Source: Candidatus Hydrogenedentota bacterium (lineage in GTDB: Bacteria > Hydrogenedentota > Hydrogenedentia > Hydrogenedentiales > CAITNO01). From it: 10,963 nucleotides of DNA. Every line of letters starts with the position of its first letter. Positions within the stretch are counted from its first letter, which is position 1. This document shows positions 1-8,100 of this stretch, piece by piece. Under the pieces are notes generated by a model. The model made no database searches, was not told the DNA's origin, and saw nothing but the letters and a program-made list of their open reading frames with translations. Location: the NCBI GenBank assembly GCA_903922535.1, contig CAIXUF010000287.1:1-10963 (forward strand), in the 5' to 3' direction. A program made the position numbers and the translations under genes.

Positions 1-74
1 AGAGTCAGCATGTGCGATGCAGGAGTCTTCCCAGAATTCGGGGGCCAATATCCGCACAACCGTCAGACTCTTAC

Positions 75-120
75 AAGACCTCCGCCGGACAGGAACAAGA
101 ACCGGCGGCGGGTCTTTCTT
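75..120 (+). terminator. GC-rich hairpin with T-rich tail, rightward
   Basis: Bases 75-80 (AAGACC) pair with 111-116 (GGTCTT) and 82-88 (CCGCCGG) with 102-108 (CCGGCGG), with a small internal mismatch and a 13-base loop. The plus strand continues TTTCTT, so the structure looks like an intrinsic terminator for transcription entering from the left. On the minus strand the bases after the stem are only weakly T-rich (TTGTAAGAG), but the hairpin lies about 10 bases past the permease stop and could also end or protect that transcript. A bidirectional terminator between convergent genes is the simplest reading; the other gene would lie to the left of the window. Confidence 0.6.
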
Positions 121-127
121 CACACCA

Positions 128-1558
128 TCATGACAAGGCGGCACGGTTTCCTTCGTCGCCGCACACCGCCGCGCCGGGTTGCGCGAAGGGCCATCGCCGC
201 GTAAACCATGACCACGCCACAAACGCCAGCACACCCGCAACAAAAGCGGCAAGACTGAAGGAGATGATGGTGACGCCTGATGTGACAAACACGAAAAGCC
301 AGCCGGCAAGCGCAATCAGGCTGGGAACCGGATAGAACCAGATGCGGTAGGGCCGGGGCGCGTCCGGTTCGCGCCGGCGCAGCAGTTCGACCGCGGCAAT
401 TTGGCCGATGAACTGGACCAGGATGCGCATGGTCACCAGCACGCTGATGACCACGTCCAGCGGGAGAAGGCACACGACGATGGAAATGCCGCCGACGACC
501 AGCAGCGACACGTGCGGAAAATCCTTCCTCGGGTGAAGCTTTGCGAAAACGCCGAAGAAATTGCCGTCAAGCGCGGCCGCGTAGGGAATGCGCGAGTATC
601 CCAGGAGCAGCGCAAACACCGATCCGAAGGTGGACCAGAGAATCAGCACGGTGAACACCGAAGCCATGCCCGGCCCCCAGCAGCGCTCCATGAACGTTGA
701 CACGATGAAATCCGAGTTGGAATGGGCCGTGTTCGGCACAAACTCGCGCCACGGCACCACGCCAATCACGGAGAGATTTATGAAGAGGTACATGATCGCA
801 ACGGACACGATGCTGACGATGATCGAGACGGGGATGACCCTGCCGGGGTTCTTGACTTCGTCACCAATATAACATATATCGTAATAGCCCATATAGTCAT
901 AGACCCCCACCCGCATCGCGGTGCCCAGTCCGAGCAGGAACCCCCAACTGAAATTGAACGCCCCCGGGGGAAACTCAAAGGCGACGCGCGCATCGAAGTG
1001 CGTCACCCCGGCAGCGATCACCAGAACCACGGCCGCCAGCGTGCCGACCCAGAGCGTCACGGTAAGGCGGCCGATAAAGGCGATTTTCCGGTACAGCAGC
1101 AGGATGTTTACGACGCCGACGATGGCGGCCACCCCCATGACCCACCCGCCCGGCATGTCCTGCCACAGGTAACGCAGATAGCGCGCAAAGCCGATGTAGC
1201 CGGAGGCAATCTCCAGCGGCCCGCTCAGGATGAATTGCCAGATGAAAATGAAGGCCATGAGGCGGCCGTAGGTCTGCCGGCCAAACCCGTCGCGCAGATA
1301 GAGGTAGCTTCCGCCGGAACCGGGCATCGCGGCGCCCAGTTCGCTCCAGACCATGCCGTCGGGAATGCAGATGACGGCCGCCAGCAGCCAGCCCAGTATG
1401 GCCTGGGGTCCGCCCATGGCGGTCATGATAAGCGGGATCGTGATGAACGGGCCGACGCCAATCATGTTGGTCATGTTGAGCGCCGTGGCCTGAAGCAGGC
1501 CAAAGCGGCGCTGCAGGTGATGTTGCGCCTGTTCCCGGGCCGGTGGGTCCGCCTGCAT
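128..1558 (-). CDS. APC-superfamily amino acid permease (AA_permease_2-like)
   Basis: A 476-residue polytopic inner-membrane protein of the amino acid-polyamine-organocation superfamily, expected to import an amino acid or amine by proton or ion coupling. The length and about twelve hydrophobic segments are normal for the family. Family signatures are visible: IGVGPFIT in the unwound first helix (residues 33-40), PGSGGSYLYL (79-88) after helix 2, the cytoplasmic-loop motif GDEVKNPGRVIP (232-243), and YSRIPYAAALDG (321-332). The start at ATG 1558 is supported by AAGGGGG at 1564-1570, five bases upstream, and by alignment of the first helix near residue 25. A predicted promoter lies about 45 bases further up. 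The substrate cannot be read from sequence. No partner or regulator gene is adjacent, and the neighbouring large surface protein is divergently transcribed. The family call is firm; the specificity is unknown. Confidence 0.93.
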   Translation of the reverse strand: MQADPPAREQAQHHLQRRFGLLQATALNMTNMIGVGPFITIPLIMTAMGGPQAILGWLLAAVICIPDGMVWSELGAAMPGSGGSYLYLRDGFGRQTYGRLMAFIFIWQFILSGPLEIASGYIGFARYLRYLWQDMPGGWVMGVAAIVGVVNILLLYRKIAFIGRLTVTLWVGTLAAVVLVIAAGVTHFDARVAFEFPPGAFNFSWGFLLGLGTAMRVGVYDYMGYYDICYIGDEVKNPGRVIPVSIIVSIVSVAIMYLFINLSVIGVVPWREFVPNTAHSNSDFIVSTFMERCWGPGMASVFTVLILWSTFGSVFALLLGYSRIPYAAALDGNFFGVFAKLHPRKDFPHVSLLVVGGISIVVCLLPLDVVISVLVTMRILVQFIGQIAAVELLRRREPDAPRPYRIWFYPVPSLIALAGWLFVFVTSGVTIISFSLAAFVAGVLAFVAWSWFTRRWPFAQPGAAVCGDEGNRAALS

Positions 1559-1563
1559 GCTTG

Positions 1564-1570
1564 CCCCCTT
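1564..1570 (-). promoter_or_regulatory. Ribosome binding site of the permease
   Basis: The minus strand reads AAGGGGG five bases before the ATG at 1558, a good purine-rich Shine-Dalgarno match that fixes the permease start. Confidence 0.7.
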
Positions 1571-1605
1571 GTTCTACGGTTGCGGGGTGAGGTTCAAAGG
1601 GCGGT

Positions 1606-1614
1606 ATTGTAGCA
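1606..1614 (-). promoter_or_regulatory. Extended -10 promoter of the permease
   Basis: The minus strand reads TGC-TACAAT here, an extended -10 element (TGn upstream of a 5/6 match to TATAAT). No good -35 hexamer is found 16-18 bases further upstream, as expected for extended -10 promoters. Transcription would start near 1599, giving a leader of about 40 bases before the ATG at 1558. Confidence 0.5.
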
Positions 1615-1683
1615 TGTTATCCCGCAGGACGGGCGCGCTGGGGAATGGCGGAAAACAGCGGGTGGAGACGGACGGGGGCGGTA

Positions 1684-1854
1684 TCATGAAATCACCTCAC
1701 TGCTAAGTTGCGCTTGGCAATATCCCTGTCCCCGAAGCTGCGCTTCGCTGGCCTTTATGCCAGGGGGCAACTGGATGGGGTCCTCAGTAACCAGCATGCC
1801 GGGCTCCAGATTCTCCGCCGCCCACACCTCCTCCGGGGAAGGAAACACGGGCAT
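1684..1854 (-). CDS. Possible small protein, 56 residues, unknown function
   Basis: A minus-strand reading frame from ATG 1854 to TGA at 1684-1686 encodes 56 residues beginning MPVFPSPEEVWAAENLEPGM. I do not recognise a family. Two things argue that it is real. AGGAAAGG (1860-1867) lies five bases before the ATG, a strong Shine-Dalgarno at ideal spacing. The product also has balanced, protein-like composition (acidic and Pro-rich in the first 35 residues, one Trp, one Cys, no low-complexity run), unlike the Arg/Pro-rich shadow frames of this GC-rich window. An in-frame TGA at 1867-1869 excludes any upstream extension, so this is a complete short frame. It has no predicted signal peptide or membrane segment. 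The last 20 codons are less GC-rich at third positions, so it might be the remnant of a longer gene. It lies upstream of the permease on the same strand, separated by 125 bases and a permease promoter. No clear promoter of its own was found. Confidence 0.35.
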   Translation of the reverse strand: MPVFPSPEEVWAAENLEPGMLVTEDPIQLPPGIKASEAQLRGQGYCQAQLSSEVIS

Positions 1855-2044
1855 GGTTGCCTTTCCTCATGCGCCGGACACCGCGTGGAGCCCATGCGCG
1901 ACTGAAAGGGGGGGGAGATACGGGTGGACGGTGCGGAGCACAGAACAGCAAGTTCAGGACGCAAACCAAACTCATGTTGATTTCCCGACTAAATTGCTCC
2001 GATCTCATCAGTTTGGCTAATGGATCGATTGACCCCGAGCGGCA

Positions 2045-2073
2045 TTGACCAGGAATGAAAAATATGCTAAAAT
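2045..2073 (+). promoter_or_regulatory. Sigma70-type promoter of the large RHS gene
   Basis: TTGACC (2045-2050, 5/6 match to the -35 consensus) is followed after exactly 17 bases by TAAAAT (2068-2073, 5/6 match to the -10), preceded by TGC to make an extended -10. A second TTGACC lies 16 bases upstream (2029-2034). Transcription would begin near 2080 and leave an untranslated leader of about 107 bases before the ATG at 2187. Confidence 0.65.
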
Positions 2074-2165
2074 TTCTTGCTGAGAGGTGTATCTTGGCGC
2101 TTGTGATATAAGCGGCCAGTAGGATAGCAGAGGCTTTTTCTGATGTCAATTGAGAAAGCAAAACC

Positions 2166-2183
2166 AAGAATAGGGGTATTCTT
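2166..2183 (+). promoter_or_regulatory. Start-proximal hairpin exposing the G-run ribosome binding site
   Basis: AAGAATA (2166-2172) is a perfect inverted repeat of TATTCTT (2177-2183). The four-base loop is GGGG (2173-2176), the only Shine-Dalgarno-like run before the ATG at 2187, ten bases away. The stem ends three bases before the start codon. This is either a structured presentation of the ribosome binding site or a weak, temperature-sensitive brake on translation. The pairing is seen directly; the regulatory role is inferred. Confidence 0.45.
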
Positions 2184-2186
2184 ACG

Positions 2187-5100
2187 ATGTCATTCGGCAA
2201 ATCACTTTTCACAGCCGTATTTTTGTGCTTTGGCATCTGCTTTATGGGGTTGGGTATTGGCCAGGAAGCCTGGGGGGCAGACCTCGACGTAACCCTGAGC
2301 ACTGCACTGAGCGCGGGTGAATACACCTACGACAACGTGATTGTCCGCAGCGGGGTTACCCTGACGGTTGACGGCGACACGGCGACCAACAAGGGTGTGG
2401 TCATCCATGCCACGAACATCACCGTGGAGGCCAATTCCTTCATCTCGGCTGATGCAACGGGATTCGGCCCCGGCCAGGGTCCGGGCGTGAGCACAGGCGT
2501 TGGCGGGGCAGGCTACGGCGGGAGCGGCGCCACCGTGAGCAGCAACGTGGGAAGCGGAACGGGCGGTGCTCCGTACGGGTCTGCAGTCACACCTGAAGAA
2601 CTGGGGAGCGGCAGTCTCTCCGCCGCCGGGGGCGGCGCGGTCCACCTCGATGCCACAGGCACGTTGACTCTCGACGGTACCGTGTCGGCCGATGGCGCGA
2701 GCGCCGCAGGCGGGGGATCCGGCGGGAGCATCTGGATAACCGCAGGGACCATCACCGGAACGGGCTCGATCAAAGCGAACGGCGGGAATGGCCTTAACGA
2801 TATGTGGGACGTGGGCGGGGGCGGCAGCGGCGGCCGCATCGCGGTGCATTACAATGTGAACGGTTTTGCCGGCACGGCGCAGGCACGGGGCGGATACCGG
2901 CCCGGCGAAGACGGAACGGTGGGTTTCTTCGACGTGTCCAATCCGCAACAGGTCAAACTCAATGCGGGCCACTCCTGGCATTTTCTGTCCGAAGATTCCG
3001 CGTTCGTGTTGTACGACATTTCATTGAACGGCACGACCGCTTTTGTGGAACCGGGCGTTGACAAACTGACCGCCGTGAATAACATTGTCATCGATGCGGC
3101 GTCCTCGCTGTCCTGCCGCGCCGCAGAAGGACCAATCCATCTGTCTGCGGTGAATCTTGCCCTGGCGGCGGGAGGTTCAATTCTCGCGGACGCGAAAGGG
3201 TTTCCCGTCAACCAGAGTCCGGGCGCAAGCACGGGCAATGGCGGGGCGGGCTATGGCGGGCGGGGCGGCACTGTAAGCGGTGGAGCGGGCGGTGTTCTGT
3301 ACGGGTCTGCAGTCACGCCTGTGGACATGGGCAGCGGCACTTCCTCCGGTGCCGGGGGTGGCGCGGTCCGTCTCGAAGTCACAGGCACGTTGACCCTCGA
3401 CGGCACCGTGTCGGCCAATGGTGCGAACGGCGCGGGCCAAGACGCAGCAGGCGCCGGGTCCGGCGGGGGCATCTGGATTAACGCCGGGACCATCACCGGA
3501 ACCGGCACGGTCAGAGCCAATGGCGGGGATGGTTATAACGACATGTGGACCGCAGGCGGCGGGGGCGGCGGGGGCCGCATCGCGGTGTACTATTTGGTCA
3601 ACGGCTTTACGGGCACGGCGCAAGTCCTGGGCGGAACCCAAAGTCTTCCAGACCGCTCGGGCGAAAACGGAACGGTGGGTTTCTTTGACGTCTCCAATCC
3701 GCAACAGGTGAGACTTTATGCGGGCCACTCTTGGCGTTTTCTGCCCATAGACGCGGCGTTTGCACTGTACGACATTGTGCTGAGCGGCACGGCTGCCGTT
3801 GTGGAACCGGGCGCCAGCAAAGTGATTGCCGCGAACAATTTTGTCATCGACGCCGCATCCACGGTGAGCTGCCGCGCCGGGGAAGGTCCCCTCCATCTGT
3901 TTGCGGCAAATAATCTTACCCTGGCGGCGGGATCTTCAATTCTTGCGGATTTGAAAGGGTATCCCCTTGGCCAGGGACCGGGCACAAGCACGGGCAACGG
4001 CGGGGCGGGCTACGGCGGGCGCGGCGGCACCGTGGGTGGCGGTCCGGGCGGTCTTCCGTACGGGTCTGCCATCGCGCCCGCGGACATGGGCAGCGCCAGT
4101 TTCTCCGGCGCCGGGGGCGGCGCGGTTCACCTCGAAGCCACAGGCGCGCTGACCCTCAATGGCACAGTGTCGGCCAATGGAGGGAACGGCACGGGCCAAG
4201 ACGCAGCGGGCGGTGCGGCCGGCGGGGGCATATGGATTAATGCCGGGACCATCACCGGAACCGGTACGGTGTCGGCCGATGGCGGGGGAAGCTATAACGA
4301 CATGTGGACCGCGGGCGGAGGGGGCGGCGGTGGCCGCATTGCGGTGCATTACGGGGTGAATGGTTTTACCGGCACGGCGCACGTTGCGGGCGGAACGAAG
4401 AACCTTCCAGATCGGGCGGGTGAAGACGGCACCATCGTGTGGCTGCGCGAGATTCCCATTGCGCTTGGCCAGTCTCTGGACATCACGACAGAACCCTTTA
4501 CGGGATGCCTGTTCCGGATGGACTGGCCCGCAGCGCAGGACAAAATGATTCTTATTCGGGTGACGCCTGCGGACAACTCCGGACAGTGGAGGCTCGGCGG
4601 AAAGTATGGAACGCCCGGTGAAGACTGGACCGGCGTTGGACCCACGCGGGACGATCCACCGGCCTATGAAATGCTCGTGCCGGTGTCACAGGCCGGACCG
4701 TACTATTATGGCGTCTATTACTCCAACCTGGCCAAATCGCTTCCCGCATTCCACATCGAGTGCGTCGAGGCGCCTGCACGCCACATCTGCAATGTTCCGC
4801 TTGGAAGCGGGAGCAACTCGGGCGGCACCACGCTGCACCTGACGGGAACCGGTCTCAATGACGATGCCCGGCTTGAGCTTCGCACGGCGGCCGGCGTCGT
4901 GCTCCGCAGTTTCACCCTTTCATCGGCCGATACGCGCGGCGCCACGGTGCGCATGAACCTGGCCGGACTTGACCCGCAGACCGTGAACGTGGCGGTGGTC
5001 TGGCCGGATTCCCAGGAACAGGTTCTGGCGGGCGCCCTTGAAATCACCGGCGCCAACCCCGGAACACTTGAGACAAAGATCGAAATCCCAAGTTATGTGC

Positions 5101-8100
5101 GCGTCCTTCGCCCGGCCACCTTATGGGTGGAATACGCCAACACGGGCGGCTGCGATCTGCCCGCGCCCCTCCTGGCGGTGACCAGCGCCAGCAACCTCGC
5201 GATGCGGCTTTCCCCTGCGGACGCCTATGAGCGGGGCCCGGTGCTCCTCCTGGGAATCAACGACCGGCAGCCCGCAAGCGTGCTGCCGCCGGGGGCGCGC
5301 CGCCGTGTGCCGGTCCAGTTTATCGCCGAAGGCGGACCGCACGAAAAGCTCGACTTCGACCTGGTGCAACTGAGGGACGACGCCACACCGACGGATTGGG
5401 CGGCGCTCAAGGACAAGGCCGCACCGCCGGCCATGCCGGCCGATGCATGGGACGTTATATGGGCGCATTTCAGCGAACAGGCGGGCTCCACCACCAGTGC
5501 GTTGATTGACCGGTTGCGGCAGAACGCGGACTATTTGGCGGACTCGGGCAACAGCACCCTGGACGCCTCCCGTCTGTTGCAGCTCGAATTCACCAGCGCC
5601 GACGCCAGCGTTGGGGTCACCGAGCCTCAAATTGCCACGGTTGACGCCTCCGCATGGCCTTTGGGATGCGGGCTGTCTTTCGAGCGGTACCTCACCGACG
5701 GCATTGAGTCGCATTTCGACCGGGGACCGTTGGGGCCCGGCTGGAAGCATAATTTCCAGTTTAGCCTGACCTTCCCCGCGCCGGATGTGGCCCTCCTGAA
5801 AACACCGGGGGCCGTGCCGTATCGTATAGAAAAGTCCCCCACCGGCGAGTGGCAGGCGGGCCGCAAGGCCGCCTGCACCTTCGAGGAAATTGGGGACGGC
5901 GCATTCCGCCTTACCCTGAAAGGGTCGGAGATTTGGACCTTTGACGCGTCGGGCCTTCCTGTTTCGGTGGCCGACACAAACGGAAACGCCATCACTCTCG
6001 GCTACAGCGGAGGCAATCTGACGACCCTCCAGCACAGCGACGGTCAGACCTTCACCCTGGCCTACGATGCGCTCGGGCGCATTACGGAACTGACGGACGA
6101 TGTGAACCGCAAGACACGGTACGCCTACTCGGACGAAACGCTTGCCAGTGTCACGGAACCGGACGGTGCCGTGACATCCTATGCCTGCGAAGGCGCCGGC
6201 GCCGCCTGCAAGTATGCGGTCACTGCCATAACCTACCCGGACGGATCCAGCATCCACATGAGCTATGACACGTATGGGCGCTGCTCGGGGTGGATGCTGG
6301 ACGGGGGACTGGAACCGGTGACGGTGAGCTATCCCTCACTGGCCCTCAAAGCGGGACAAAACGCACTGGGTGCCGTGGGCACAATGGGGTTCGATGGCGC
6401 CAACAGCCTGCTGGCGGCGGTCAATCCTTTCGGAGACACCACCTCGTTGCAATACAACGATTACGGCAGCATGACCCGGATGATCAACCCCGACGGGGCG
6501 CAGAGCGAGATTACCTATGACATTCTGGGCGCGCCCCACCGCTTTGTCGACCGGGGCGGAAACGCGAGTCTTTTTGGCTTTGACGGGCTCTACAATCTGC
6601 TCGGATGGATCCAGGATGCCAACGGCAACCGGACAACTTCAAAGCGGGACGCAAAAGGCAATGTGACCCAGATTGTGTATGCCAACGGGTCGGTGCTCCA
6701 AATCGCCTACGACACGAAAGGCCGGGTAATCCAGGCCACGAACCGCCGCGGAAAAACCGTCACGTTCACGCGGGATACTTTGGGCGCCGTGACGGGCAAA
6801 GCCGTCGACGGCGGCGGCACCGATGTGGTGGCCTATGACGCCAAGCACCGTCCTGTCGCCGTCTCCGACCCGGCGGACCCCACGCGGGACGTTTCCGTGG
6901 CCTATGATGCCAACAACGATCTGGTGACGCATGTGGGGTATGCCGGCGGCCACACGCTGGATTTCACCTATGACATTGCGGGAAGCCGGACGCAGTCGGC
7001 GGGTGATGGCGGATTTGGATTGAACTATGTGTACGACACGGTCGGCCGCCTGTCCGAAGTGCGCAGCGCGGCGGGTGACCTGTTCGTGGAATATGAGCGC
7101 AATGCCGCGGGCAGCCTGACGCGGGAGACCCGGGGCAACGGCGTCTACACCACCTACGAATACGATTCGACCGGCTGCCAGGTTGTCCGGATTATGCACT
7201 ACAGCGCCGCCGCTGAGCCGTTGGCGGGCTTTGCGTACAGCTATGACGTGAACGGCCGCGTGGTGTCGGTTGCCGAACTTGACGGCAAGACCACGGAATA
7301 CGTCTATGATGCCGTCGGCAACCTGTCGCACGTCGCGTATCCCAACGGGAGCCATGAGGATTACCAGTATGACGCGCTTGGCAACCGCGTGTCCGTCACC
7401 ACGGAAGGGGGGGCGACGGCGTATGCATCCAATGGCATGAACCAGTACTTCAGTGTGGGTTCGGAGCTCCGCACCTACGACCCCGACGGCAATCTGACCG
7501 CCGTGGGCGGCGACATCTCCTACACGTTTGACACGGAGAACCAATTGGTTGGCGCGTCGACTCCGGAGGGTTCCATGACCTACGGTTACAACGCGCTGGG
7601 GCAGCGCACGCTTGCGACCCATAACGCCGCGGCAACCCGGTATGTGTGCGATCCCCAGGGGCTGGGCAACATTGTCGCGGAATATGACGGCGACAACAAC
7701 CTGGTTGCCCGGTATGTTTATGCCAACACCCTGCTCGCCCGTATCGACGCCTCGGGCAATGCCGTCTACTATGGATTTGACGGCACCGGGAACACCCGTC
7801 TGCTCACGAACGGTTCCGGCCAGGTGGTCGGCACCTATGACTATTCAGCCTTTGGGCTGCCCCGCGGCGCGACGGGCAGCACGCCCAACCCGTTCCAGTT
7901 TGGGGGCGCGATGGGTGTGACGCGCGAGCCCAACGGCCTGCTGTACATGCGCGCCCGGTACTACGACCCGTCGACGGGACGCTTCATTTCCGAGGATCCG
8001 ATGGGGAGCGCCGGCGGGATCAACCTTTACACCTATGCCGGGAATGACCCGATCAACGCGACCGACCCGAGTGGATTGGATGCGTATGACACGCTTCGCG

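Larger units (their letters stand above)
1559..2186. other. Divergent intergenic region
   Basis: These 628 bases separate the divergent permease and RHS genes. They hold the permease promoter and ribosome binding site, a possible 56-codon minus-strand gene (1684-1854), a 6-bp hairpin CGAAGC/GCTTCG (1733-1747), a 7-base inverted repeat CCAAACT (1966-1972) / AGTTTGG (2010-2016), a direct repeat ATTGACC (2028-2034 and 2044-2050), the large gene's promoter (2045-2073) and the start-proximal hairpin (2166-2183). I see no tRNA, no recognisable riboswitch and no transposon ends. From about 1980 on the sequence is clearly more AT-rich than the coding regions, as expected for a promoter and leader. 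Confidence 0.7.

Noticed and set aside
1..335. Short plus-strand frames at the left edge (10-204 and 12-335)
   Set aside because: They run through the hairpin at 75-120 and into the permease gene, are Arg/Pro/Ala-rich and lack motifs; no upstream gene end could be identified in 1-74.
722..1612. 296-codon plus-strand frame across the permease gene
   Set aside because: Composition is Asp/His/Arg/Gln-rich without motifs; it mirrors the transmembrane codons of the permease on the other strand.
2082..2111. Possible five-codon leader peptide after GAGAGG (TTG start at 2094)
   Set aside because: Needs a rare start codon, and no attenuator-like alternative hairpins are evident.
2080..2186. Riboswitch in the ~107-base leader (checked by eye for c-di-GMP, preQ1 and cobalamin motifs)
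   Set aside because: None of the conserved cores I know is present.
2143..2292. 49-codon plus-strand frame starting MSIEKAKPRIGVF and overlapping the start of the large gene
   Set aside because: It has an AGAGG nine bases before its ATG and could couple translation, but most of it is the signal peptide region read in another frame. Not strong enough to call; worth remembering if the large gene's start is studied.
1784..2326. 180-codon minus-strand frame across the intergenic region
   Set aside because: It runs through the predicted promoter and leader of the large gene, has no ribosome binding site, and ends in a Gly/Arg-rich shadow of the 56-codon frame.
2319..4436. CRISPR or insertion sequence as the source of the repeats
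   Set aside because: Repeats are ~750 bases, in frame and encode similar protein; there are no spacer-sized units, inverted ends or transposase.
5121..7622. Long minus-strand frames antisense to the TIG/CARDB and YD regions (5121-6257 and 6639-7622)
   Set aside because: Arg/Val/His-rich shadows with no ribosome binding site or domain; the sense strand has clear YD repeats.
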